Below are positions 33,655-44,572 of a stretch of DNA of 64,000 nucleotides, in pieces. This stretch comes from Adiantum capillus-veneris (lineage: Eukaryota > Streptophyta > Polypodiopsida > Polypodiales > Pteridaceae). Positions within the stretch are counted from its first letter, which is position 1, and the number at the start of each line of letters is the position of its first letter. The stretch covers positions 47,363,098-47,427,097 of the forward strand of contig CM043962.1 of NCBI GenBank assembly GCA_014529385.2, written 5' to 3'. The notes below the pieces were generated by a model, which was given only the letters and a program-made list of their open reading frames with translations, did not search any database and had not been told where the DNA came from. The translations under genes were made by a program, and so were the position numbers.

Positions 33655-34397
33655 ATGGGTGATCATGTTGAGCAACAGGGTATGCATTTTGACCCAGCAA
33701 CAATGCAAATGTTTCAAGCATTTGCAATGTTCATGCAACAACAACATGCTACTGAAAGAAGGGAGATTTCAGCGACGAAGGCCATACAAGTGGTCGTCAA
33801 CAGAATGGATCAGTTCAATGGCAAAGATGTGAGATGATTCAAAGCTTTGAGCTAGTTGTTGCTCCAGAAATTAGGGAGCATGTTAGGGAAATTAAAGATG
33901 GGCATGGGAGAAATTGGGAAGAACTCAAAGTAGCTTTAAAGGAGGAATATTTCATGGAGGACTCGGAGAGAGTGACCAAAAGGACATTCTTAGAATGGGT
34001 AGTCAAGCCAAAGCAACGACTATCAATAACAGAGCTACTTAGGGAATTTGAGCGGCGCTATGCACAACTCACTAGGACAGAAAGGGCCACACTAGATGCA
34101 GAGAAGACATATCTTTTCTTACAAGCTGCAGGTAAAGAGTTTCAAGAAAATTTGGAGCCTCTTCTTGAAGATAAAGATGCTGAGCAAGGACTAAAGATCT
34201 CTCGGATGTTTCGGGCTAAGGCCTCAGTGCCACATGAGATTATTCGAGCCGAGCTAGCTACCCCTCCTCTCGTGGTCGAGGGCCTTACTAGATCGATATC
34301 CTTCATGCATAACTTATGGGACCTCCCCAGAGATAGATATGCTCAACTAGCCCTTGAGTCATCTCAACAGCTAGCACTGCAAGGTGACAGTAGATGA
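33655..34397 (+). pseudogene. Plus-strand Ty3 gag, truncated
   Basis: ATG at 33655 (MGDHVEQQGMHFDPATMQMF, VVNRMDQFNGKDV), then a frameshift at about 33835 into IQSFELVVAPEIREHVREI, KRTFLEWVVKPKQRLSITEL, LREFERRYAQLTRTERATLD, FLQAAGKEFQENLEPLLEDK. This is a Ty3-type Gag capsid region, probably of the same family as the pol at 28.7-31.6 kb because it follows that family's LTR. Further gag-like sequence continues broken to about 34570, where the plus-strand element ends. Confidence 0.75.
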
Positions 34398-34588
34398 CCT
34401 CATGGTTTCAGTCACATGGTTTCAACATGGATAGATTGCCTCCATTCCAGTACTCCTTAGATGCACCCTCCCTATCTCTCACACAAACAAAGATCACCAC
34501 ACTCATACATGAGGATCTGATTTAGCAAGATACCATGAGCACATGGATACAATTGGCACAAGAGTTGCACACGAAGATGGTTTTCTAT

Positions 34589-35548
34589 CTAGTTCTCATC
34601 ATCCACTTTTGTTCCTTTGGTTTGTTTCTGATCTTGCTTTTGTTGGCGGAGTCTTTCCCTCAATGCCTGAGCTTCTTCCATTGTTCTCTTGGCATGTGTA
34701 ATGGGAATAGCCTCTGCCACATGCACAACTTTCCTTCGCAAGCGTGTATATCCAAGTGTGTATGGGTTGTCCTGCTCCTCCTCCAAAGACTGGTACTCCG
34801 AAGGAGTGTCTCTTGGGTGGGACCCTTCTTCCTGGCTACTCCGAGCATCTGACTCAGTCTTCTCGCTATCAGAATCCATTATTGGTGCACTTTGCCTTGT
34901 CTATTTGACTTCTGGTTTTGGCCTTGTAGAAGGTCGTGCAACTAGTCTTACAGCTCTTTTAGATATGTGGATTAGATCTATCTGCGCTTCTACAGGTGGT
35001 AGATCCTCGATCATCCCCAGTGCTGCCTGATAGGCTATACGTGTGAGCATTGGTTCCCTGTTCATGTAAGCTTTACTTCTTTGACTTCCTTTTAGGTTTG
35101 TTTCCACAATAGTGTCAAGAAGATAGTTGCTAAAGTCGCAACTGACCACCCTGCCTTTAGCCAATCCCATTGCCATTACCACGACCATGTGCAACAAAGG
35201 TTCGGTATATCTAGGCGGCTTTTGCACCTTGAAATGTTGCAATATAAGACACAATGGTAGTTCAATTTCTGAGTATATCAGGTCTTGATATGTCAGCTTG
35301 TGGCCTTGTTGCTTCAAAAAGGCTTTATCATTGTCTATTGCCTTCGTCTTCTGCAAGAGATTGTGCATCCCTTGCGGGGCAGGTGGAGGGCTCCATTGAT
35401 AATTACCGTTGTGATCTTTACCTTGATGACTGCCCCATTCTTGTCCGTCAGAGTTGCTTCCGTATTGTACTAAATTGAACTTATGAGCTCGTCTAAAGTC
35501 TGTACCCCAAGGAGGCAGTCGCGTAAGAAGTTGTCTAGTTGTAGGCAC
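34589..35548 (-). pseudogene. Unclassified retroelement ORF, one internal TAG
   Basis: Two open parts (35548-34901 and 34879-34589) lie in the same frame, split by TAG where CAG would fit. Text: IYSEIELPLCLILQHFKVQK, LHMVVVMAMGLAKGRVVSCD, FSNYLLDTIVETNLKGSQRS, YMNREPMLTRIAYQAALGMI; then an acidic stretch (SDSEKTESDARSSQEEGSH) and a basic coiled-coil-like tail (TMEEAQALRERLRQQKQDQK). The middle recalls the 'putative plant transposon protein' type of retroelement ORF, but I am not certain. It may be the displaced Gag-side part of gypsy1. Confidence 0.45.
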
Positions 35549-36029
35549 CTACCCCCTGCTTGCACTTCTGGCTTTTGGTGCAAAGTCCACATTTCCTCTG
35601 GAAAGATTGTGACCTTGAGTATTTCTCTGTCTGCTGCCTAAAACCTTTCGATGAAGATGTTAGCCAAAATGGCTTCAAGTATCTGTTAGCTTTCTCATTC
35701 AAGGAGATATAGGTTATCCCATAGGGTGCCGTGTTCCACTCCCTTTGTGCTTTCCTTTGAAGCATCCTGTTGTCAATTCTAGCATTGAAAATAGGTTTTA
35801 GCCAATGATCAGAACTGTCAAAAAGTGTAAACTCGACCACAGAATGAAAAATGAGCATAACTTTGTCAAAACTACTCCAAATTTGACCAAATTTCACCAG
35901 TGCATCTAGGATTACTATAGGCACAAGATTGTAATGTAACAGATGAATTTTGGCTAAAAAGAACATGAATTGTGATCCATGTTGGGATGCATTTTGAAAT
36001 TGTAACTTTGGGAAGTTATTCCTGGGCAT
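35535..36029 (-). other. Leader-like sequence with a weak open frame
   Basis: A 164-codon frame exists but has no family pattern except a Cys cluster KCGLCTKSQKCK near its end. Its upstream half covers a degenerate copy of the ATGGATCGCGATCCAT palindrome (35961-35986). I regard it as 5' leader sequence and not a gene. Confidence 0.35.
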
Positions 36030-36032
36030 CTG

Positions 36033-36117
36033 TGTTAGAAAATAAGACGTAGCTAAATAGATTTTTGAGTAGATTACTTAATGGAGAGAGATAGATTTCA
36101 CACACAAGAGATTATAG

Positions 36118-36168
<51 letters not shown>

Positions 36169-36806
36169 CACGATATACGTGGTTCACCCAATGTGGGCTA
36201 CGTCCACGGGAAAGCAGCCACTCAATGGCTTTAGCACTTCAAAAGAAGAAGTAGTTTACAAAGGGATTAAACCCTTGATAGAGCTCCCGCCTTGCTTCAC
36301 TCTCACCACCTCACACTCACCTTGTTGCATCAACTTCACACTATGAAATGTGTGTAGAAATGGCCTCCTTTTATAGGCCAAAAGGGCTGCCCTCTCTTAT
36401 GAGAGACAGCCATGTGTAGCCGCCCTTGTGCCAATAAGTCCAAATCGGACCCTCCAATCCGCCCATGTGTGGCCGCCCTTGAGAAGACAAGTCCGCTTTT
36501 GAATTCGGCCACCGGCCATTGAGTACCGGCCACCGGCCAACCGACCGGTTGATTTCTGACCACTTTTCGGCCGCCGTCCGGCCATAATATTCCGGCGAAA
36601 AGGAATATTCCAGTGAAAAAAAAAGTCTCGGGGTCCTCCGCCCCCGAGGCCTTTAAAGTTGCCCTTGATTCTTGTCCGTGAAAATTTTGGTTTCCGGTGA
36701 GTGATTTTCCTTCACGCACGATGGCTTCTCCTCATAATGGGGGCCTTACAAATGTGCGCTTTTACCACAGAAAATTACAAGGGTAAATCAGGCTCCATAC
36801 TTAACA
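36033..36806 (-). mobile_element. Solo LTR of the 11-kb copia family
   Basis: 774 bp, TGTTAGAAAATAAG...CATACTTAACA on the plus strand; its reverse complement matches 11094-11846. The flanks are ATCTG (36028-36032) and ATCTT (36807-36811), a 5-bp duplication with one change. No internal sequence remains, as expected after LTR-LTR recombination. An AG tract lies at 36121-36163. Minus-strand TATA TATAAAAGG lies near 36365. Confidence 0.92.
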
Positions 36807-36851
36807 ATCTTGGGATGCCACTGAGCAATTTTCTTTGGATTTAGGGTTGAA

Positions 36852-37150
36852 GGTATATGGATCGTGATCCATGTTGGGCAACATTCTGGAAATCTGATGA
36901 TACCATCTGGTAGGGTTCATCTAGATTATGACTTGGTCCAATTTTTTTGGGATTTAGATCATTGGTTTGACACTTGGGCTAAATTTTGGAAACCTTTTGC
37001 AGACTTAGAGGTTTTTGGCATTTTGAAGTGGATTTTGGGATTCAAATGGCTTGAAACTCCATGGCTTGGATTTCTTGAACATACTAAATCAAATGGCATG
37101 GTTTTTACTTATATTGGGTAGAAAGGTACATGCATCGCAATCCATGTTGG
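36852..37150. repeat. Two palindromic boxes, 273 bp apart (gypsy1 leader side)
   Basis: GGTATATGGATCGTGATCC then ATGTTGGG at 36852-36878, and GGTACATGCATCGCAATCC then ATGTTGG at 37125-37150. Each is a degenerate form of the 20-bp palindrome described at 42.5-43.7 kb. A third remnant is at 35961-35986, separated by the solo LTR. Confidence 0.85.
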
Positions 37151-37677
37151 ACAGAATTTGATACAGTTCTTTTGCACATTTGTTCCTATAGGTTTTCCTA
37201 GTACACTGGTGAAATATTTTCAACTTTGGACATGTTTTTTCTTAGTTAGACCCCTTTTCTAGTTTATGGCCATGTTTTTTCCGTTTTGACCATATTTGTT
37301 TTTGGCAACCACTTTTGGACTCATGTTTTGCTCTCCCTCCCTAGAGTGAGTCGTCCCCGACGAACATGTGTCAGAGTGCTTGGGAGCAAAGCACGTGTCT
37401 ATGCATAGCCGTATAATCTGGCTCTATGATGCTGGTAGAGGATATGCATGGGGAGACAAAATGTTGTGCAAGAGAGAGGTGCTGAGCAATATGTTCAATG
37501 GCTGTTGGTGGCGAGGTTTCCTTGAAGCTGCATGGGCCGAACAATAGTAATTGGAGAAGACGTGCTCTGTGTTTTACTGCGACATGCAAAAGTTTTGATG
37601 CTGATGGTTGGGTTGCTTTTTGGCTTTGTTATGGTCTCCACTGAAATTGCTTCGGTTTGAATTCACTAGAAGAGGCA

Positions 37678-38530
37678 TCATGCTGGCAAGTTTGTTTTTG
37701 TTGCCATACCCACTTGACAGTGTTTGGTTGTCAAAGATAGTGGTTGGCTTAGGTCGTGTGACAACAACGGTGGGCGATTTTTTTGGAGGTTTGATTTTTT
37801 TGTAGGCAATGTAGGCTGACGTGTATTGGTTTGTCGTTTTGGTATCCACAATTTCCTAGGATTGGTTTCCATGATTGATTTTTTAACCCATATTTTCTTG
37901 ACCATGGTTGTGGAATATCGCTGAGTTGGTGCATGTGGCGATGGTAAAGGTTCCCATACATGGTCCATTTGTACAAATGGCGTGGCGAAAGATTGGGCCT
38001 CATGTTCGAGGAGTAAGGTATTGTCCTACCAGTTTGGCGTGGCTTGATAAGTGCGCATCCACGACGCTTCTAGATTAACTGCTTCGTTAAGATGTCGATA
38101 TTTGACCACATGAAATTGATGCGGATAAACTGTTCCAGCAATGGTGATTGGTAAATTTATGTGGCCCAGACTGTCCATGGTGCCTTTGTTTGCTACTTTG
38201 AACCCCATAGTGTTTGGCATTAGAGGTTCTCGCGTGATTTTTTTGAAAGTGGATTAGTTAACCACATTAGCTCTAGCCTCTGTGTCCACTAAGGCTCTCT
38301 CGGTGGTGCCGTCAGAAAGTTGTAAATGAATGCGTAGATCCATTCCTCCTAACCATGTAGCTGCCGTTTGTATGGATGCTATCGGAGTAGTCTCAATAGC
38401 AATGTTCTGTTCTGCTTTCATCTGGAAGTTTGCTTGCTCTTTGCGCTTTAATATTTTGAGTTTTGGCTTCCTGTTGTGCTTGTTCTTGAATATCTTGTGC
38501 TTGACTTCAGCGCTGAGCTGCTCCATGTAG
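37678..38530 (-). pseudogene. gypsy2 retropepsin-like domain and WxPK tail
   Basis: MDLRIHLQLSDGTTERALVD leads into TEARANVVN, so the active site D-T-G-A has become D-T-E-A. GHINLPITIAGTVYPHQFHV and NLEASWMRTYQATPNW then align with TPVVYENGSIMHRFLV and NLGRTWM of the gypsy1 second protease. A tail with KKIWVKK and RKLWIPKRQ repeats the tryptophan motifs. Stops and frame changes show decay. It follows the integrase C-terminus directly, as in gypsy1. Confidence 0.78.
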
Positions 38531-39195
38531 TGTTGAAAGTTCTTCTGATGTTAGCAATAAAAGATATTTTTTTAATTTGTAGCCACTCATCCAATTAGGC
38601 ATCTCCTCTCCTGCTAATGTTGCAAGCTTGATGGCGCCCCACTTTGCGATATATCATGTATTACAAAAGACCCCATTCCTCGCTTTTTGAGTTTTTTGGA
38701 GTGCTGTCTAATGGTATACATGAGAACGTAATCCCCTTTTTGGAAGTCCTTTCAAATCACGTGTTGATCATGGAAAGATTTTATTTGTTTTTTCTGAGCA
38801 TATATCCCAGCTATCACTCTAAGTCTGGTTTCATCTAATTATTCCAAGGTGTCTAATCTCTCCAATAGCTCATGGCCCCTCCATCCTAATTGTGTTGCCA
38901 CTCTTAGGTCACTTCCATCTTTTCTATTCCTGATTTGTTCCCATAGCTCTTGAGGCCATTGTTCTTCTACCTCTGGAATTGGCAGTGGTACTTGAGAATA
39001 TGTTCCATTGGTTGTATTGGCTACCACCCTCGTATCCAATAATGTTTTGTCTACAGGATCTGGTAGGTTATTCTTTTCGATTCCCCACCCCTCTAGCTCT
39101 TGAATCTTTTCTCGAAGTAGTCCCTCAGTTTTTGGAGCCATAGGAACTGATCGTTCCATAAGCGCTTGAGCGGCTTGGATGAGCTCCTTGCACAT
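38531..39195 (-). pseudogene. gypsy2 integrase C-terminal region
   Basis: The 39195-38839 frame ends SDLRVATQLGWRGHELLERLDTLE, and past a TAA the reading continues LDETRLRVIAG, FQKGDYVLMYTIRQHSKKLK, GSFVIHDISQSGAIKLATLA and MSGYKLKKY, with LTSEELSTLHG. Each block matches the gypsy1 integrase C-terminus (LRVASQEGW, VLMYGVRNEKKKL, PYRVCEITPQGTI, SKFKRYYDPLSQEEL). The part before SDLRV is linker. RT and the integrase core are missing, so an internal deletion joined gag to this point. Confidence 0.75.
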
Positions 39196-39319
39196 CTTTA
39201 GCCTCTCTTTCTCATAGCGTCGATGAGGGTACGTTAACCACTTATTCTATTGGGTTTGGTTAGGCTTTAGCCTTGCCTTGTAAGCTTTTGAATTGCGTCC
39301 AAAGGTTCGAACACCTTGT

Positions 39320-40930
39320 CTACCAAGACCACCCTCCCGATGGTAGATTCGATGGTTTTTTTATCTCGTTGTTGTCCTTAAGGTCTCTTTCCCTTTGAAG
39401 GTGTTCCTCTATTTTTAGTAATTTGGTTTCCAATTCCGTTTTTTCCTTTTCTCTTTTGGATTTCATCTTGTTTTGTTTTGAGTTCCAAGATTTCCTAGGG
39501 GTTCGGGCAGCCAAGTTTTCTATCCCTATTTGGCTGGCTGGGACGTTCCTTTGGGCCTCATGTGCTTGAGCTCTAGTGATCGCGTTTATCAAAATGTTCG
39601 GTTCTGTTTCTGATCCACTTGAGCTTGGCACAATCCCCATTTTGTTCATGGTTGCTTTTCCTTTGTTTTCAGGGTTTATTGGACAGTGTGGAATGAGATG
39701 GTCGGTCGTACATCCATCACAGAATCCAAAAAGTTTCACCCGTTATCCTTTGTTTGGACAAACACTAGCCCAATGATCACCGCCACATTCATAGCATGGT
39801 CCTATAGGTAGAGGAGAAGCCTGTGGAGCCCCCATCGGTTGTCCTATTCTAGGAGGGTAGCCCCTAGGTTTGTAGCCCTAATTTGTCATGAACATGAGCA
39901 TATTCTCATCGACCAAGTAATGGTTTTTAGTTGGTTGTGCTATGTATGAGGGCTTGGAAATATCTTTTGGAATTATCCATGGATTATGTCCCTCTGGACT
40001 ATATACATTCCCATCAAATTCCCTCTCATAAATATTGTCTGAATCTTCCCAGTATGAGACTACTTGGACCATACTTTGATCAGAAGGTGGTTCTATCGGT
40101 TGAAAAATCCTTACCATAGCCCTATTTCCTGGGGTAAGGGAGGTTGATGTCCCAACATAGGTTGAGATTTTTCCTGCCCCAAGATTGCGTTATTTGGCCC
40201 TACTTGGTACCTTGGAGGGGGCAAAAGTTGTTGTCCTCCATGTGGTCCGTATTGTCTCTCTCTAACATAGTTCCGATTATAGAAACATTCGGCAGTTTCA
40301 TGGTTTGTCCATTTTTGTTATGTAGCACACCATTTCAATATTTGCTGTGCGTTTACTCCTGGCCTTTGTTGAAGGTTGCACCACTGGGTTGGATGATCTC
40401 CTCCACAGGTATCGCATTTTTGGGTGGGCGGTTGTTGTGTGTTTGGGCTCGTCTTGTTTCCTTGGTTTATCCTCCTGATCACTTCCTCGATCATTTGATC
40501 AACATCCGGCACAATTGGGTTTTGCCCTCCCAATTTTGTCATGGACTCACTAGTGGTTGAAGAGGTGCTACTTGTTCACCTCTCCATATGCCTTGCAGTT
40601 ATCTACAAGATAAAAGGCCTCTTTTGTGACTTGCTCAAAATCTAGACATGCCTTCAAGTGAAAGTCCTTTTTCAGCGTGTCATTTCGCAATCCTTCTATG
40701 AAAAGGACTGATAGTCTTTCATCCTGAGGTAGTTCTCGAGCAGTGCATCTTTCTCTGTACTGCTTGAAACGAAGCGATGCTTCCTTCAATTTCTCTTTTT
40801 CCTTTTGCCTAAATGCATAGATCTGGGAGACAATGTTATGCTTGATCCCCCTTTTTGAGAATTCCTCAGCGAATTCTCGGATAAGTTGCTCAATACTTGA
40901 AAATCCAATCTGTTTAATGGTTGGAACCAA
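39320..40930 (-). pseudogene. gypsy2 Gag capsid and three zinc knuckles
   Basis: Capsid: FSSIEQLIREFAEEFSKRGI, HNIVSQIYAFRQKEKEKLKE, RFKQYRERCTARELPQDERL, SVLFIEGLRNDTLKKDFHLK (40930-40568). Three CCHC-like knuckles follow: CDTCGGDHPTQWC (about 40415), CYECGGDHWASVC (about 39800-39760) and CDGCTTDHLIPHC (about 39710), all with three residues before His instead of four. A basic Lys/Glu-rich coiled linker (KREKEKTELETKLLKIEEHL) ends the region. The knuckles lie in broken frames. Gag packages the RNA. Confidence 0.8.
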
Positions 40931-42039
40931 GTAAAGGTAGTACCTTCTAATGTCAACCCAAAACCTTCATATTGAGTGTGGAAATTAGTTACCTGTTCTG
41001 CTCTCAACAGTTGCTTGAAGATTCACACATGGGCATACAGATCTCCAGATCCCTTATACTTTTTGAGTAGGCATTTTGCCACCTGAGATGGTCTCATACG
41101 TCTGGTCTCTACAACTATTCTAAAAACTCCTGGTCCGCCTGGTGTGACTTCTCTAGGTTCATAATCTCCTTTTGGTACTAACAGTGGTATCCTATCCACT
41201 ATACGTTCATCAAGCCGATCTCGTGTAATAGTCGGAGGGATTCCAGTGGTATAAGTGATGTCAAGAACAATACTGCCCCTATGTGTGTTCATGGAAGCCC
41301 AAGACGCCGTCGATCCTAAAGGTTCTGTTTTTGGGACTTGTTCATGTCCATAAGAATCCTCCACCCTGGTTCTCAAGGGGCTCACAGGTACAGTCTCAGG
41401 TCTGGTGTGAGTAGTCATGGTTTTTACCTCTTCTGGATTTACATAGTATTGGTGGAGTGGTCCTCCAAAATATGTATATCTCTCTAATTCCTTACGATCC
41501 ATTGGAGAGTACTTTCAGCCATACTTGTCCATTATGACCACCTGAATACTTCTGCCCTCCGTGTACGTGTAAACATACTAGTTTTTTTGGTTTGTCAATT
41601 CTTTGATGCGGGGCTCGTCACATCTGTAATAGAGTGTCTGTTCTCCATTATTGAACTTATAAAACCCCACATATGTGTTGTCTGTGTTAAGGTGCTCTGT
41701 CTCATTGGTGTGTTTGAGTACCGTGTTTTGTTTCTCCATTTTGGGTGGTTCATCAGCCAGCTCATTATCTACCTTGTCCTTGGTGCCGGTCATTCCCCAT
41801 TTATCCACAATAAAAGGGTTATGAACCACCAGGTACATTATTCCCTCTTGGTCAAAATATCTATCCCCGTCATAATCAAAATCTACAAGGTCTCTAAACT
41901 CGCTCGGCTTATTTTCCAACTTAACACAGTAGCGGTCCATTCCATTCTTATAGATTTTGGCCTTAAGCACATTTTCAAATTGAAACATCAAATACAACAA
42001 TTTTACATCAGATGCAGGCTGAGAAGGACGTGCACCCAT
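40931..42039 (-). pseudogene. gypsy2 N-terminal Gag / pre-capsid region
   Basis: Frames 42039-41578 (MGARPSQPASDVKLLYLMFQ, VLKAKIYKNGMDRYCVKLEN, EFRDLVDFDYDGDRYFDQEG) and 41502-41023 (DRIPLLVPKGDYEPREVTPG, FRIVVETRRMRPSQVAKCLL) lead into RAEQVTNFHTQYEGFGLTLE and TTFTWFQPL before the capsid. The last part is conserved in gypsy3 (57.4-57.0 kb). I do not recognise the N-terminal domain. A matrix-like role is an inference from position. Confidence 0.6.
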
Positions 42040-44130
42040 TTAAGTTGTTCCCTTAGGGTTTGACTTGTTAGAATATTTAGTCATGAGGCTGTATGATCTC
42101 TCAGACAAAGTGTTAGAGAAACTCTCCTCTAAAATGGGTTCCAAAGGCGGCAGTGGTCTCTGATTCACACTTTCTTTTGTTGAGTGATTACTCCCTTGAT
42201 CAAAGATGTTGGGATTCCTATTTTAGTACAATCTTCCTGATCGCAAATTCATGAAGTATTGGTAATACAAAATCCAGACCGAGTTACCTCATTAAACAGT
42301 TTAATCTCCCGTTTGATCTTTCTTGCTGGGTAGTATCCTCTAGTACCTGCAACCTGTCAAGAATTTGCTTGCTTTTAATAGACAAAACTTAGCTAGGTTT
42401 TTTCAGTAGCACACAATTCCTTACACAATCTCAACAATTTGGGTCCAATTTCAATTTTGAAAGAACCACCAGGTTACTGTGGACTAGCTCTTTGTATGGT
42501 AAATTTCTGTCTCTGTTCTGACTCATAGGTACATGGATTGCGATCCATGTTGGGAAGCCAAATGAACTTTTGTTTCGATCATCAGGTTTAACATGATTAA
42601 GAGGTCTTATGGTACCAAAGTTTTTAGAAATGAACCTATGGATTGGAGGCTAAGTTGATTTAGTCACTTTGCATGAGCTTCTGTCAGTTCTGAGCTGTTG
42701 GGATGGTTTCTTGCACCCAAAATCAACTCTGGAAGGAACACTAGACTCTCTCTGATGCCCTCTAGCTATGGTGCCAGTTTGGTGTCAAATTGTGTCAGGG
42801 GAACATGGATCACAATCCATGTTCCTTTGTGTCAAAATACACTGAAATTTGTCCCACAGCTATTCCTTGGCCTAGTGATGCTGGCTATATGGTTTTTGAA
42901 TGTTTTAGAGCTTTTTAGGACATACAAAAGTCAGTTTTAGGGTTTATTTCAGTGGTTTTCGCCTTGATCTGATTTCCCCCCCTTTTGTCCTCTTTTTGAA
43001 TTTTTTTTGATAAGGGTCCCTTGGGAGAAAGTGTTTTAATTGTTATCACTTCCTTGCTTGCCTATTATCAACTCAAAATTTCCAAAAAGGTACATGGATC
43101 GCGATCCATGTTTGGCAAGATTTTGGACTGACACTTTGTGAGCTGATCACACAAGGTATGGTGATGCTATTCCCCAAGTCTTTTTGGATTTGATCAGTTT
43201 TTTCTAAGTGAAAAGCAAGATTTTGTGTCTGTTTTGTGATTTTTTGCAAACAACTCCTTTTCTAGTATTTTGACTAGATTTTTTAACTTTTTGTCTATGG
43301 CTTTCTTTGGAAAAGTTGTTCAAGTAGTAATTAGGAGTACATTGATCAAATCTTACTGTCAGATGTCTACCTGGAACATGGATCACGATCCATGTTGGGA
43401 AGCATCTGGACATGAAGTTTGGTTCTTTGTTTCCCTACTTCTAGTTGATCCAATTCTCATCCCTTTTTTAATTTGGACAAGTAAAAGTTCAATTTTTCCT
43501 TGTTTTCTCCCTTTTTTCAAGTTTTGCTCTGTTCACCCCAATCTTTTGATTTTTATGATCTTCTACGACTCTATTTCTGACCACGCTTAAGGTTATGATG
43601 CCTTAGAGCCTGTTCTAAGCAAAGGGAATAGTTTTAGCACATTTTGCCAAAAAGGTACATGGATCGCGATCCATGTTGGACAGGCAATTTGAAATTTTTT
43701 TGCACAGTCTTTTTCAGCAAAGTGTTTTTATCCCCTTCTTGAAGGTTTTGCTGGGTTTGGTCCAGTTCTGAAGCTCTGACCATCACTTCTTCAAATTTTC
43801 AGAGTTATGGTCTTCAACACCAAAATAAGTTTTTTGACAATTTTTCCCTTGATCCTTTTGGCCCCAAATGATGGTGTAATTTGTTTCCTAACCTACTCCT
43901 ATAAGCTGAAATGAATCTGCAAACATAAATGAACTTAACAGTACAAAAATGACAACAAAGTGTGTGGTGGAAGAGCCCTTTCCAAGCATGTGAAAATCAA
44001 AGAATGAAATACTATCTTGTACTTAACTCGCAACTTTCTTTGCTCTTAAGCGATAACACTGGCTAGTCTCGGGCTCGAGTCTCTACCAAGCACTAAACCT
44101 ATGTCTAGCTACTTCATTGTCTATGTGTAA
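42040..44130 (-). other. gypsy2 5' leader with palindrome array
   Basis: About 2.1 kb without coding frames between the primer-binding site (now displaced beyond the hAT) and gag. It holds five palindromic boxes spaced 273-288 bp. The sequence between boxes is T-rich and diverged. Confidence 0.7.
42528..43679. repeat. Array of five palindromic boxes, about 280-bp period
   Basis: Boxes at 42528-42554, 42801-42825, 43089-43115, 43374-43399 and 43654-43679. The core ACATGGATCGCGATCCATGT (20 bp, perfect palindrome) is exact in the third and fifth; the others differ mainly at the two central CpG sites (TTGCGA, TCACAA, TCACGA). A 3' GTTGG follows most copies. Spacer sequences are hard to align with each other. 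Confidence 0.9.
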
Positions 44131-44138
44131 GCGGGACG

Positions 44139-44147
44139 CAGGGATTT
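44139..44147 (+). repeat. hAT left terminal inverted repeat
   Basis: CAGGGATTT, preceded by TSD GCGGGACG. Confidence 0.93.
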
Positions 44148-44264
44148 AATATTTATGCAATTACGTCACATTTTGTGTGATTTCAAGGTCTTATTGACAC
44201 ATTTACATGATCACAGTAAACATGATCACACAGAACCCTGTTTAGGGTGACTTGCAAACCCACA

Positions 44265-44400
44265 AAATTCCCGCCGGGCTTTTCAGTTTCCCCGGTGGGC
44301 CCGCCGGGGTTTATTATTTTCCCTGCGGGCCCGTCGACGAAGCTGAAAAGCCCAGCAGGCTGTTAGCGTTATATATACGCGGGCCCGCTGGGTGTATTAG
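44265..44400. repeat. hAT left subterminal GC-rich palindromes
   Basis: CCCGCCGGGCTTTTCAG, CCGGTGGGCCCGCCGGGG, GCGGGCCCGTCG and GCGGGCCCGCTGGG are spaced by T/A-rich segments. The same type of sequence occurs inverted at 52140-52260. Such subterminal repeats are where hAT transposases bind. Confidence 0.8.
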
Positions 44401-44412
44401 CGCTTTCGTCTT

Positions 44413-44512
<100 letters not shown>

Positions 44513-44572
44513 TTGCGACCACCTTTGCAGGTACGGCGAGAGGAGAGAGGGAGAGAGGGGTCGTCTGGGAGT

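Noticed and set aside
34689..35030. Plus-strand 113-codon frame
   Set aside because: Antisense to the longer structured minus-strand frame at 34589-35548; no family pattern.
37371..42039. Endogenous pararetrovirus origin of gypsy2 because of zinc knuckles without RT
   Set aside because: Integrase C-terminal blocks, PBS and LTR show a Ty3 retrotransposon with an internal deletion.
42528..43679. Palindromic boxes as LTR ends or hAT target sites
   Set aside because: They are regularly spaced within a leader, without TSDs or TG/CA ends.
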